Positions 35,810 to 44,745 of a DNA stretch of 59,551 nucleotides are shown here, in pieces (the stretch's first letter is position 1; each line of letters opens with the position of its first letter). Source of the DNA: Phycisphaerales bacterium (GTDB taxonomy: Bacteria > Planctomycetota > Phycisphaerae > UBA1845). A program made the position numbers and the translations under genes. The stretch spans positions 1-59,551 of the forward strand of contig JADZBE010000009.1 in assembly GCA_020852275.1 (NCBI GenBank). The letters are read 5' to 3'. The notes below the pieces were generated by a model, which was not told the DNA's origin, made no database searches, and worked only from the letters and a program-made list of their open reading frames with translations.

Positions 35810-37345
35810 TTACGGATTCGGTTGCGGCGGCAACTGGTAGTTGAGCCACGGGAACGGATCACAGTTCGGCGCCTGCAGGATGTCGATCAGGCGGGTGATG
35901 TCGTTGCCGTTCTGCAGCCCGCCGCGGTCCATGTCCACCTGGTACGGTGCACACTGCGCCTGGTTGTTCAGGCAGTCCTGGATGGCGACGATGTCGAACG
36001 TCGTCGCAACGCCGCTCTGATCCACGTCGCCCGGCAGGAAGCCGATGTCCACCACGCTCGGGATGCGACCCTGATAGCCGAACGAGGTCCACTGACCGGC
36101 CGTGATCGGGCGGTCGAGGTTCAAGCGGACGCGATTGCCGCCAAGCTGGTCCAGCGTGACGATCGTCGGCGGCGTGGCGCCACCCGTCTCCGTAATGACC
36201 CAGCAGTCCGCGTTGACGTTGCTGCTGTCGTCGAAGGTGAACTCGAACGAGCTAAGCCCGGTCAGGTGTCCCGGATCGCAGAACTCGTGCTCTTCGCGAG
36301 CGTCGATCCCGCCGTGCGGAATCGTGTCGCTGGAGATCAGCGTGCCCGTGCAGCACAGCGGCAGCGGGACGCCGATGATCAGCGACCAGCTATTCAGCGT
36401 GCCCACGTCCAGAGCGGCGTTGTCCGCGACCGTGATGGTCCAGTCGCCGAACAGGTCGTCGCCGTTGAAGGCCGAGAGCGGCTGGGCCGGCTGGAACGTG
36501 CCGACCGTGGGCGTGCCGCAAAGGACCGGATCGCCCGCGTCGTCGAAGATCACGTCCATGTTGTCGTTGCTGGAGCACTGGCGGTCCCAAAGGCGGACGG
36601 TGTTGGCGTTGTGCGCCACGTCGATGGTCAGGTCGCCGAGGAACGTGTGCGTGATGACCACGCCGACGTTCACGTCGCCGATGGTGCCGCTGTCGCCGAT
36701 GTTCTGCGTGTCGGAGACGCTGCCTTCATCCGGGATGGGCAGGTTCACCGGGAAGTCGTAGGTCGTGTAGTCGTTTTCGCACTCGTCCGGAATGCCGTTG
36801 CCGTTGCAGTCCGTGCTCGTGCCGTTGGCGATGTCTTCATCGTCCGGGACGCCGTTTCCGTTGCAGTCCTCGAAGACCACTTCACAAACGACATTCAGCT
36901 CGAAATCGCCCGTCGAGCCGCCGAAGCCGCTGACGAGGATCAAGTACTGCTCAGTGTCCGACGTGCCGAAGGAGACCTTCGAACGGAAACCGGAACAGTT
37001 CGCGTCGTCATCGTTGCCGGTCACGCAGACGGCGTTCGTGCAGTTGCCAGCAAAAACGTGAAGTTTCGTGTCGTACGTGGTGCCGTTGCCGCATGTGTCG
37101 ATAGTCATGCCGCCACCCGTACCCTCGATCACGTACCAAACGCCCGGCGATGTCAGCGAGGTCCCGCAGGCAATGCCGGCGAAGTCGCTGTCAAACGTCG
37201 AACCGACGGTAGTCCCGAAGGTCACGGTATTGCAATCGACGGGCAATGCCCCGCTGCAAAGGTCGTTGACCGGTTGGGCGAGCGTTGTTCCAGCCAGCAT
37301 CGCCACAGCGCCCGATGCGGCGATATACCACGGCATCCTCCTCAT
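35810..37345 (-). CDS. Secreted P-domain protein with EF-hand-like repeats
   Basis: 511 residues from ATG 37345 with a very strong AAAGGAGG site 8 nt before it. The signal peptide is MRRMPWYIAASGAVAMLAG (cleavage after TLAQ). The middle part has calcium-loop repeats (DCNGNGVPDDEDIANG and DCNGNGIPDECEN), followed by a proprotein-convertase P-domain-like segment (VGVVITHTFLGDLTIDVAH, DDLFGDWTITVADNAALD), a jelly-roll that often sits beside surface proteases. The N-terminal part has beta-rich blocks with cystine-like pairs. Dockerin-like loops are near the C-terminus (GDVDQSGVATTFD, DMDRGGLQNGNDI). Likely secreted or surface-bound; no catalytic domain is seen. Confidence 0.82.
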   Translation of the reverse strand: MRRMPWYIAASGAVAMLAGTTLAQPVNDLCSGALPVDCNTVTFGTTVGSTFDSDFAGIACGTSLTSPGVWYVIEGTGGGMTIDTCGNGTTYDTKLHVFAGNCTNAVCVTGNDDDANCSGFRSKVSFGTSDTEQYLILVSGFGGSTGDFELNVVCEVVFEDCNGNGVPDDEDIANGTSTDCNGNGIPDECENDYTTYDFPVNLPIPDEGSVSDTQNIGDSGTIGDVNVGVVITHTFLGDLTIDVAHNANTVRLWDRQCSSNDNMDVIFDDAGDPVLCGTPTVGTFQPAQPLSAFNGDDLFGDWTITVADNAALDVGTLNSWSLIIGVPLPLCCTGTLISSDTIPHGGIDAREEHEFCDPGHLTGLSSFEFTFDDSSNVNADCWVITETGGATPPTIVTLDQLGGNRVRLNLDRPITAGQWTSFGYQGRIPSVVDIGFLPGDVDQSGVATTFDIVAIQDCLNNQAQCAPYQVDMDRGGLQNGNDITRLIDILQAPNCDPFPWLNYQLPPQPNP

Positions 37346-38375
37346 TTCCTCAACCTCCTTTAACTAACCAAGCCTTCCACGATCAGCCTGTGGTCAGCTT
37401 CGCTGCGCCCCCTGCATCTACCCGATCAAAGGACCGCACTTTTCACGGGTCAAGCTCGGCAGGAAAAACCGCACGATCCCCGCGTTATGCGCCGCTTCTA
37501 TCAGACCGTTGCAAGAAAGCCGCAGCTCTCCGCTGACACGGAGCTGGGTGTGAATAGCTGGTCGCAGAACCGCCTTCCCGCTCCTCGCCCGCGACGCCTC
37601 CGTCACCGCCTCAGGACGGAACGCCACGTCGCAGGCATTGCCCCATTTGACCAGAACGGGCAAGGCAAGTCAAGCACGAAATCCGCTTCGTGGAAATAAT
37701 CTTTGGATTCACCCCCAAGCCGTTGAACTTGGGGAGATCGTCGCCATCCCATCCGTCCGATAACGACGCGGCAAGCCTCGGCATAGCAGGAAGTTACAGC
37801 TGCCTCAGCCTCCCCGATCGCCACGCACGCCACGCCACGACCGGCGCTTCGTCCAGGCCGCTCGCAGGACGGCAGAGCGAGCCGCCCGCACGACTGTGAT
37901 TATCGTTCGTCAAGCTGGGTGAGGATCAGTACGGGCATCCGCCTTCCCGGATCGGGTCGCTCGCCTCGGTCCCGCACCGGGGTACGGCGGGAGTGCAGCG
38001 CGGCCGCGGGCGCCATCGAGTCGCGGCCTCGCGGAAATGCAGGCGATTTGCGAAAGTCCCACAAAGTCAGAAGCTTAGATCGATTTAACTGGGATATCTT
38101 CCGTTCGCGTGTGGATATCACTCGAATCCGTCCCGCGGGTTCGCCGCCGCGGACGGGTGGCAGCGTGATGAATGTCGCTTGCACGGCGGGTGGAATGGGC
38201 TACGGCACTCCGTTGACCCGGTTCTTTCCCCGCTCACCACGGTCATGCGAGTGCGGCGGGCTGTGCCACCCTGTTTCCCTTCAACGAGCTGCCATTCGGT
38301 GGATCGCCGCGCAAGAAACTACTTCTCATCCGAGCCACCGTCGTGAGAGAGCGGCACCGCATTCTGAGCCTCAGA
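37346..38375. other. Gene-free stretch of about 1 kb
   Basis: No convincing gene. A short hairpin CCCCAAG/CTTGGGG lies at 37713-37734. Otherwise low-complexity GC-rich sequence with one AT-richer patch near 38060-38115. Open frames on both strands are short and rich in Arg/Pro. Confidence 0.6.
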
Positions 38376-38415
38376 GTGCGCTCCCTTACGGTCGCGGCTC
38401 TGACGGTCGCGGCTC
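38376..38415. repeat. Family D repeat at the 3' end of the methyltransferase gene
   Basis: GTGCGCTCCCTTACGGTCGC then GGCTCTGACGGTCGCGGCTC. The same core as 4507 and 35660. Here it overlaps the last codons and stop of the minus-strand methyltransferase. Confidence 0.85.
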
Positions 38416-39267
38416 ATGCGGGCACTGCACCAGCCGGTGGCGCGAGATGCGCACCGCCTGCGGGTTCGAGTCGCAGCCCAGCCATCGACGCCCCTGCTGC
38501 TGCGCGGCGACCAGCGTCGTGCCGCTGCCACAGAAGAAATCCGCCACGAGTCCGCCGGGCGAGGAACTTGCGCGGACAATCCGATCGAGCAGGCGCAGCG
38601 GCTTCTGCGAGGGGTAGCCGACGCGCTCCTTGGAAACCGTGGAAAGGAAGGGAATGTCCCACACATCAGGCACGACCGGGCCCTCACCGTGAAAGTAGAG
38701 TCGTCCGCGACGCGTCGTCTTGTACGCCCGCCCCTCCGCGTCGCGCTGCAGACCTTCCGTGCGATACTCGCCTTCGCGTTGAAGATTGAAGACGTGCCGC
38801 CCGGCCTGCCTGGCGTAGAAGAGGATCGTGTCGTGCTTGCGTGCGAAGTGACATCCCGGACGGCTGCCGGTGCGATAGGACCAGATGATCTCGTTGAGGA
38901 AGTTGCGCTGGCCGAAGATGAGGTCCAGCTCGACGCGGATGTACGGCGCGAGCCGGTAGTCGAGATGGACGTACAGGCTGCCGCACTCGCGGAGCACGCG
39001 GCGCATCTCGATCAAGCGCGGCAGGAGGAAAGCGATCTGCGCCGCCCGGCCGCCGGCAAGCCGGTCGGCGAACCCGATTCCGCTCGCCGCGTGGCCACGA
39101 AAGGTTTTCCCCGTGCCGAAGGGGGGATCCACGTAGATCAGCTCACAGCATCCGTCGGGGAGTCGCGCAAGAAGCTCAAAGCAATCGCACTCATGCACCC
39201 GCCCGACCAGGTTGGCCAGCCCGGCGCTTGCGGAAGGCTCCGTCCGGCGGCGCGGCGAGGGCATCAT
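38386..39267 (-). CDS. Site-specific DNA methyltransferase (N4-C or N6-A, beta-type order)
   Basis: 293 residues. Motif IV YVDPPFGTGKTF (near residue 48) precedes the target-recognition region, and motif I DFFCGSGTTLVAAQ with GYPSQKPLRLLDRIV is near the C-terminus. This is the permuted order of beta-type N6-adenine/N4-cytosine methyltransferases. No restriction gene is seen nearby, so it may be an orphan regulator. The start ATG 39267 overlaps the upstream FBPase stop by ATGA, implying translational coupling. The last residues (HEPRPSEPRP) and stop are encoded by the family D repeat, so the original C-terminus may have been replaced. Confidence 0.88.
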   Translation of the reverse strand: MMPSPRRRTEPSASAGLANLVGRVHECDCFELLARLPDGCCELIYVDPPFGTGKTFRGHAASGIGFADRLAGGRAAQIAFLLPRLIEMRRVLRECGSLYVHLDYRLAPYIRVELDLIFGQRNFLNEIIWSYRTGSRPGCHFARKHDTILFYARQAGRHVFNLQREGEYRTEGLQRDAEGRAYKTTRRGRLYFHGEGPVVPDVWDIPFLSTVSKERVGYPSQKPLRLLDRIVRASSSPGGLVADFFCGSGTTLVAAQQQGRRWLGCDSNPQAVRISRHRLVQCPHEPRPSEPRP

Positions 39268-40268
39268 GGCTTCCAGAACGAAAGCACCTTCTCGACCTCG
39301 CTGCGGCTGCCGAGGATCAGCGGGGTGCGCTCGTGCAGCGCCTGCGGAGGTTTTTCCAGAATGCGCCGCGTGCCGTCGGTGGCCATGCCGCCCGCCTGCT
39401 CCGCGAGCATCGCCATCGGGTTGGCCTCATACAGCAGTCGCAGCTTGCCTTTGGGATCCTTCCTGGTCGGCGGATAGAGAAACACGCCGCCCTTCAGCAG
39501 CGTTCGATGGAAGTCCGCCACCAGCGAGCCGACGTAGCGCAGGCTGTATCCGCCGGCCTCTTCGGACTTCGCCCACTCGAGAAACCCTTGAATCCCCTTC
39601 GGAAACGTGTGCCAGTAGGCCTCGTTGATGCTGTACGTCTTGCCTTTCAGCGGCATGGTGACGTACTCGCGCGTGAGGACGAAGGCGCCGATGCTGGGGT
39701 CGAGCGTGAACATGTGCACGCCGGCGCCCGTGGTGTAGGCCATGACCACGCTGCTGCCGTACACGACGTAACCGGCGGCGAGCTGCTCCAGCCCCGGCTG
39801 AAGGACCTGGTTGATGACTTCGGAGCGGGGGACATCGTCGCGGACGCGGAGGATCGAGAAGATGGTGCCGATGGACACGTTCACGTCGATGTTGCTCGAT
39901 CCGTCGAGGGGATCGAAGAGGACGATGTACTTCCCCTTGTCGCCGGCCTCGTGGATGACGCGCGGCTCGTCGTCCTCCTCGGAAACGACGATGCCGACGT
40001 TTCCGCGGTAGCCGAGGCAGCGATGGATGGTCTCGTTGGCAAGGGTGTCGAGCTTCTGGACCACCTCGCCCTGCACGTTGACTTCGCCGGTGGCGCCGAG
40101 GACATCGACGATGCCGGCGCGCTGCACCTGCGCGGCGATGATCTTGGTGGCCAGCGTGATGCCCGAGAGGAGCCAACTGAACTCGCCGCTGGCGTGGGGG
40201 AACTGGCGCTGGTGCTCGAGGATGTGCTGCTGAACGGTGACGATCGGACGCGCGCCGCCTGTGGACAT
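39264..40268 (-). CDS. fbp: Fructose-1,6-bisphosphatase, class I
   Basis: 334 residues, normal length. It hydrolyses fructose-1,6-bisphosphate in gluconeogenesis. The metal-binding hallmark FDPLDGSSNIDVNVSIGTIFSI, the GIVVSEEDDEP block, EANPMAMLAEQAGG and the Lys in GGVFLYPPTRKDPKGKLRLLYE are all present. ATG 40268 has GGAGAA upstream. It is first in a two-gene operon with the methyltransferase, an unexpected pairing. Confidence 0.96.
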   Translation of the reverse strand: MSTGGARPIVTVQQHILEHQRQFPHASGEFSWLLSGITLATKIIAAQVQRAGIVDVLGATGEVNVQGEVVQKLDTLANETIHRCLGYRGNVGIVVSEEDDEPRVIHEAGDKGKYIVLFDPLDGSSNIDVNVSIGTIFSILRVRDDVPRSEVINQVLQPGLEQLAAGYVVYGSSVVMAYTTGAGVHMFTLDPSIGAFVLTREYVTMPLKGKTYSINEAYWHTFPKGIQGFLEWAKSEEAGGYSLRYVGSLVADFHRTLLKGGVFLYPPTRKDPKGKLRLLYEANPMAMLAEQAGGMATDGTRRILEKPPQALHERTPLILGSRSEVEKVLSFWKP

Positions 40269-40383
40269 GGTCGATTCTCCTCTCCGGTCGGCGAACCGGG
40301 GCCACGAGACCTCGTGTCACGATGCTGGATCTGCCTGACGGTAACCCGGCAGGGGAGCCTTGGCAAAATCCGGGCCAGAAGGG

Positions 40384-40479
40384 CTGGGTGGCATGGCTTC
40401 ACGCGCAGCGGGTAGCCATGCCGAGCGGCGTGGGAAAACCTCATGCTCACGCCGATTACGGCGAGAGCATGCCACCCAG
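40384..40479. mobile_element. 96-bp MITE-like element with 12-bp terminal inverted repeats (family E)
   Basis: Begins CTGGGTGGCATG and ends CATGCCACCCAG (perfect 12-bp inverted repeat). Interior blocks TTCACGCGCAGCGGGTAGCC and CTCATGCTCACGCCGATTAC match the copy at 44956-45048. No ORF. The gap 40269-40799 holds nothing else recognised. Confidence 0.8.
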
Positions 40480-40799
40480 ACGTGAGGTTTGTCACGGTAA
40501 GCCGTCGGAATTGCCGACAATCAGAATTATCGGGTTTGTGCCGCAGAGGGACCGCACGCCTTGGCTTGCGCCCTCAACCAGCGGGGCGTGTCCGCACCGC
40601 CGCGGGATGACCGTGCCTTTCTTGACTATCGGACCGGGCAGGGTTGTCATGCCCGATTGTGACCGCGACCGGCATCGGGGAATGCCGTGATGGGCAACCG
40701 CCGGCCGCGCGGAGACGCTGAAGCGGGGGCGCTCAGGTGGAATGAGCGTAACCCCTTAATCAACCGAATCTTGAACCACTGACAGGGAGATTTCAGGCA

Positions 40800-41840
40800 A
40801 TGCGAAAGTCGATGCTTTGGGGATGCGGGATGCTGGCCGGCGTGGCCGTTCTTGCTGCTTCGGGCTGCAAGTCCGAGCAGGCGCGCGTGGAGTTCAGCTA
40901 CATCGTCGAGCCGGTCAAGGGGCTGCCGCCGGGGATGAACACGATCTATGTGGATAACGCCGAGTGCGGTCCGAACACCGATCCGCGCTGGTCGGACCTC
41001 ACGGCCACCGTCCTGCGCAATCTGATTCAGGAATCGCGCGACAGTTTCGGCACGCAGGTCGCGGTCACGGATCGCTCGGATACCAAGGGCACGTTCGAGG
41101 AGGGCGACCTGGCCGCCTCCGGCATGTCCACGCAGCAGGGCGGCGCGCCCCCGCAGCTCATGGCCGCGGATGGTCGCGTGCTCAGCAAGGTGAACGTCAA
41201 GGTCGATGTTCAGGAACGCAAGAACCAGACGCTGGACATTACGAGCATCGGCGGCTGGGGTGGACATGGAGCCGGCGGCGGTGGCGCGGACATGCAGACG
41301 CGCGAGGTTACCGGCTACCAGCGCACCATGACCGTGCAGACGGAATTCAAGCTGCTGGACAACAAGAACAACCGAGTCTGGGACCTCAAGGCCGGGACGT
41401 ACACGGCGACGGATGAGACCGCGCCGGCAAGCCCGATCTACGGCAGCAGCCGCGGACTGGGCGACCTTCCCGCGGCGGACCAGATGATCGCCGGACTGGT
41501 CGATCAGGGCGCGCGGGAGTTCGTCAGCGGTCTGATGGCCTGCCGCATCAACGTGTCGGGCGTAGTGGCGTCGAGCGGCGGCGAGGAGTGCGCCAACGGA
41601 GTGAAGATGCTTCGCGCGGGGATGTATCCCGAGTCGCTGGCGAGCTTCCGGTCGGCGCTGGCGAAGAAGTCGGACGATCATCGGGCGGCGTTCGGCGCGG
41701 GGCTGGCGTGCGAGGCGATGGGCGACGGAGCCGGGGCGCTGAGCTACTACAAGCAGGCGCTGATGGGCAGCCAGGACATGCAGTACGCCTCCGCCCGCGC
41801 CCGCATGGAGGCTTATGCCAGCCGCATGAGGAAGAAGTAG
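40800..41840 (+). CDS. Lipoprotein, possible CsgG/LpoB-like fold
   Basis: 346 residues. Lipoprotein signal MRKSMLWGCGMLAGVAVLAASGCKS with lipobox AASGC. The mature part contains AVTDRSDTKGTFEEGDLAAS and NIQLIQESRDSFGTQV-like segments that recall the VVDRS...E..LA.SG pattern of CsgG/LpoB outer-membrane lipoproteins; this is an inference. A Gly-rich loop (GGWGGHGAGGGGADM) and a C-terminal TPR-like pair (MLRAGMYPESLASFRSALAKKSDDHRAAFGAGLACEAMGDG) follow. ATG 40800 has AGGGAG upstream. It stands upstream of the LPP20-like gene on the same strand; 470 nt of repeats separate them. Confidence 0.72.
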   Translation: MRKSMLWGCGMLAGVAVLAASGCKSEQARVEFSYIVEPVKGLPPGMNTIYVDNAECGPNTDPRWSDLTATVLRNLIQESRDSFGTQVAVTDRSDTKGTFEEGDLAASGMSTQQGGAPPQLMAADGRVLSKVNVKVDVQERKNQTLDITSIGGWGGHGAGGGGADMQTREVTGYQRTMTVQTEFKLLDNKNNRVWDLKAGTYTATDETAPASPIYGSSRGLGDLPAADQMIAGLVDQGAREFVSGLMACRINVSGVVASSGGEECANGVKMLRAGMYPESLASFRSALAKKSDDHRAAFGAGLACEAMGDGAGALSYYKQALMGSQDMQYASARARMEAYASRMRKK

Positions 41841-42113
41841 GGCGATGATGGCCATTGCCGGAGGATCAGCCCGGCGGGGGTTATCAGCCCGGCGTTTGAC
41901 CGGAGCCTAACCTCTGGCGGCGCAAGGCTGTCGGGATTCAAGAGAAGCGGGATTAATACTCTGTTGCACAACGGAGCCGCGACCGTGATGGAGCGAGGGC
42001 TTCCCTCCGAACCCGCGGGTTCTGAAAGAGTGTGTAAGGGGTATCGGAGGGCTTTGCCATTCCGTGGCGGGAAGGCGTCTGCATGGGAGGCGGATCGCTG
42101 ACCATGTTGCATG

Positions 42114-42262
42114 CACAGGTTGGGAAACCTGTGCTACACACACCGGTTGGAAACCGGTGCCACAGAAGCCCGGTGCCACAGAGGCCCGGTGCCACAGAGG
42201 CCCGGTGCCACAGAGGTCGGGTGCCACAGAGGTCGGGTGCCACAAAGGTTCCGTGCTACACA
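42114..42262. repeat. Family A-like inverted copies followed by a 16-bp tandem array
   Basis: Two inverted palindromes (CACAGGTTGGGAAACCTGTG and CACACCGGTTGGAAACCGGT-type, 42114-42166) lead into about six units of CCCGGTGCCACAGAGG with variants (TCGGGTGCCAC, TTCCGTGCTAC) to 42262. The array occupies the upstream region of the LPP20-like gene start at 42312. The remainder of 41841-42311 holds no gene. Confidence 0.8.
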
Positions 42263-42311
42263 GCTTGATGGAAACTGAGTTCTCACGTAACGCATTTCAG
42301 GAGACATACGC

Positions 42312-43625
42312 ATGAAGACACATCTGAGAGTGGTCGCCGCGCTGGCGCTGGTCGGCGCGTGGACGGGCGCCGCGTCGGCGCAGGTTCCCCCCGCACAGAA
42401 CAAGCTTCTGGCCAAGCGCGCCGCCGAAGCGGACGCGTATCGCAAGCTCGCCGAGACGATCAACGGCGTGCAGATCAAGTCGGACACGTTCGTGCGCGAC
42501 TTCGTGACGGAGAGCGACACGATCCAGGCGGGGATCGACACCTTCGTCCGCGGCGCGCGCTTCGGGCAGCCGCGCTACTGGGACGACGGCGCGTGCGAGA
42601 TCGACGCGGAAGTCACCGTCGCTTCGCTGGTCACGACGCTGAAGGAACTGCACAGCGCGAATTACCACGGCAACAGCATCACGACGACCGACATCGAGCA
42701 GATCACGCAGACGATCAAGAAGGACGTGATCAAGGTGACCGGCAGCGGCGCGCCGCGTCCGGACCTTCCGCCGCAGCTTCCCGCGGGCGTGGAAGGCAAC
42801 CTGACCGCGCTGCCCAGCCCGCCGCCGCCGACGATGTACGTTCCGCCGATCTGGAAGAGCGTCTCCGCGCAGGAGCGCCTGATGGCCGGTCGCGCGGCCC
42901 GGATGGATGCGATGCGTAAGCTGCTGGAGCGCATCAAGGGTCTGCGCCTCACCTCGAACACGCTGGTCCGCGACTTCGTTACCGAATATGACGAGATCGC
43001 CACGCACGCCAGCGACATCGTCGTCGGCGCGCAGGAGACGCGGACCTATCTCCACGACGACGAGCTGATCGTCGAGGTCACCATGCAGGTGCCCGTGCAG
43101 AAGGTCATCACGCAGATCAAGGAACTGCACACGGCGCATTACCGCGGCAACTCCGTCACGGCCGTGGACATCGAGAACCTGACCAAGACGCTGCACGTCG
43201 AGGTCTTCGAGGCTACCGGCTCCGGCACGGTGCGCCCGGCGGCGATTCAGCAGGCGGTCTCGGCGGGGAACCCGATGCCGGACTGGATCGCCCAGGCGAT
43301 TTCGGCCGCGGGTGAGTGCACCGATCCGGCGATCGAAACGCCGCAGGGTCGCCTCAAGGCCGCCCGGTGCGCGGAGCTGGACGCGAAGCGCAAGCTGGCG
43401 GAGCAGGTGTACGGTCTGCGGATCGACTCGAATACTTCGGTGAAGGACTTTGTCACGCAGTACGACGAGATCAACTCGCAGGTGAACGCGGTGCTGGTGG
43501 GGGCGGTGGCGGATGCGCCGTCGTTCGGCAACGGCGTGGCGCGGGTGACCGTGACGATCCCGGCGACCGACGTCTGGCGCGTCGTGCATCAGCAGATCAC
43601 GATCGTGTCGCGGAAGGGTCCGTGA
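42312..43625 (+). CDS. Secreted protein with three LPP20/FlgP-like repeats
   Basis: 437 residues from ATG 42312 (AGGAG upstream). The signal peptide is MKTHLRVVAALALVGAWTGA (cleavage after SAQ). Three similar modules of about 100-140 residues follow: AEADAYRKLAETINGVQIKSDTFVRDFVTE, ARMDAMRKLLERIKGLRLTSNTLVRDFVTE and AELDAKRKLAEQVYGLRIDSNTSVKDFVTQ, each with a GA-rich beta turn (VRGARFG, VVGAQET, LVGAVAD) after it. The DA-RKL-E-I-G--I-S-T-V-DF pattern matches the LPP20/FlgP lipoprotein domain. Linkers are Pro-rich (PSPPPPTMYVPP). Periplasmic or outer-membrane role inferred. Three tandem copies are unusual; the family usually has one. Confidence 0.82.
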   Translation: MKTHLRVVAALALVGAWTGAASAQVPPAQNKLLAKRAAEADAYRKLAETINGVQIKSDTFVRDFVTESDTIQAGIDTFVRGARFGQPRYWDDGACEIDAEVTVASLVTTLKELHSANYHGNSITTTDIEQITQTIKKDVIKVTGSGAPRPDLPPQLPAGVEGNLTALPSPPPPTMYVPPIWKSVSAQERLMAGRAARMDAMRKLLERIKGLRLTSNTLVRDFVTEYDEIATHASDIVVGAQETRTYLHDDELIVEVTMQVPVQKVITQIKELHTAHYRGNSVTAVDIENLTKTLHVEVFEATGSGTVRPAAIQQAVSAGNPMPDWIAQAISAAGECTDPAIETPQGRLKAARCAELDAKRKLAEQVYGLRIDSNTSVKDFVTQYDEINSQVNAVLVGAVADAPSFGNGVARVTVTIPATDVWRVVHQQITIVSRKGP

Positions 43626-43718
43626 CGGACATAACCGAACCGCGACCTGAGGCGCGAGGCTTGAATGGAGCACGGGCCAAGAGGTTCGCGGGTTGAATGA
43701 CGAATCGTGGGTGAGTCT

Positions 43719-43749
43719 CCGCCGAAGCGTCCTCGCGGCGCTTCGGCGG
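43719..43749 (+). terminator. Hairpin between the LPP20-like gene and the small lipoprotein
   Basis: Perfect 11-bp stem CCGCCGAAGCG/CGCTTCGGCGG with a 9-nt loop and TTGTGTTC after it. Lies 94 nt past the stop at 43625. Confidence 0.65.
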
Positions 43750-43818
43750 TTGTGTTCAGGGATCAGCCGTGTGCGGGCCAAGCCCGCTCGAAATCAACTT
43801 CAAGCCAGGAGAAGCGTG

Positions 43819-44034
43819 ATGAAAAGCCGCATGGGAATGATGACTTTGGCGGGCGCCTTCGCCGCGGGGATGTTGGCTGTGTCGGGCTGCGGTCCGACCG
43901 TGACCACGACCGAAGTGAAGACCAGCCGGCAGGAGTCCCCGCCGGAGATGACTTCGCAGGGTGAGATGCAATCGCCGGGTGAAATGGAATCGCAGGGGGA
44001 GATGGTCTCGCCGGGGAAGATGATCGTGGACTAG
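43819..44034 (+). CDS. Small lipoprotein with GEM-repeat tail
   Basis: 71 residues from ATG 43819 (CCAGGAGAAG upstream). Lipoprotein signal MKSRMGMMTLAGAFAAGMLA with lipobox VSGC. The mature part is short and ends in repeats of SQGEM/SPGEM (EMTSQGEMQSPGEMESQGEM). No family recognised. The repetition may be an expansion of a 7-residue unit. The longer open frame upstream of the ATG is not used. Confidence 0.65.
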   Translation: MKSRMGMMTLAGAFAAGMLAVSGCGPTVTTTEVKTSRQESPPEMTSQGEMQSPGEMESQGEMVSPGKMIVD

Positions 44035-44061
44035 CCGGCCGAGGTGAAGGACAAATCCGGG

Positions 44062-44110
44062 TGGGGCACCGGCTTTCCGGGTGAAGCACCGGCTTTCCAG
44101 CCGGTGGTCC
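44062..44110. repeat. Diverged family A copies
   Basis: GGGGCACCGGCTTTCCGGGT and GAAGCACCGGCTTTCCAGCC, degraded versions of the family A palindrome. The stretch 44035-44538 also holds the 14-bp tandem array at 44411 and a hairpin at 44227-44260, and no gene. Confidence 0.65.
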
Positions 44111-44410
44111 GTCGGCGGTTCGGCGGGGGGCAACAAGTCGGATTTCGCACCCCCGAATTCTCACCTCAGGCTGCCATGCAGTGCCGCGGCGGAAATCGCC
44201 TCCTTGGGAGTTCGGATCTTGAGAACGGCTTGCGGGCGGCGTTTGCGCCGTTCGCAAGCCGCTGCTTCTTTGGGGGGAGGGGCGAGTGGGCGTCGCAGGA
44301 GGCTGGCTCGCCTTGCGCTCGCCGGCTCACAGAACCGGCGGACCATGGGCCGCTCGGAGAGCGGCCCCATCAGGGCGGTCCCACCTTAGCGGCCCCACCT
44401 TCTGAGCCCC

Positions 44411-44466
44411 AGCTTCGCGGTCCCAGCTTCGCGGTCCCAGCTTCGCGGTCCCAGCTTCGCGGTCCC
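44411..44466. repeat. Four perfect tandem copies of a 14-bp unit
   Basis: Four uninterrupted copies of AGCTTCGCGGTCCC, preceded by two diverged units (CACCTTAGCGGCCC, CACCTTCTGAGCCC). Identity of the copies suggests recent slippage. Confidence 0.9.
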
Positions 44467-44470
44467 AACG

Positions 44471-44504
44471 AAAAACCGCAGCGGCGCGCGATGCGTCGCT
44501 GCGG
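44471..44504 (-). terminator. Rho-independent terminator of the minus-strand small lipoprotein
   Basis: On the minus strand the stem CCGCAGCG/CGCTGCGG is followed by TTTTT (revcomp of 44471-44475). It lies 35 nt past the stop at 44539. Confidence 0.85.
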
Positions 44505-44538
44505 CGTAGTGTTTCAGCTTGTCGTTTTCAGGCGGGGC

Positions 44539-44745
44539 TTACCGCTGCTGGACGGACGTGAGGCGCGTCACGCGTTCCGTCTGGCAGACCATGTCGATAT
44601 CGTCGGCGAGCGCCTGCATGTCCTGATCGAAGACCGTCTTCCAGCGGTGCTCGCGCTCCGCGTAGGTCTGCCCCAGTCCCGAGCAGCCCGTCAGGGCCAC
44701 CGCCACGCACACCAACGCCGCGCCGCACAGGAGGTTTCGCGTCAT
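44539..44745 (-). CDS. Small lipoprotein
   Basis: 68 residues from ATG 44745 (GGAAGGAAAC upstream). Lipoprotein signal MTRNLLCGAALVCVAVALTGC with lipobox LTGC. The mature part is amphipathic and helical (AEREHRWKTVFDQDMQALADDI). It has its own terminator. Function unknown. Oriented opposite to the upstream lipoprotein genes. Confidence 0.75.
   Translation of the reverse strand: MTRNLLCGAALVCVAVALTGCSGLGQTYAEREHRWKTVFDQDMQALADDIDMVCQTERVTRLTSVQQR

Noticed and set aside
44227..44260. Hairpin GGCTTGCG/CGCAAGCC as a terminator for the small lipoprotein at 43819
   Set aside because: About 190 nt downstream and no clear T-run; only an inverted repeat can be supported.
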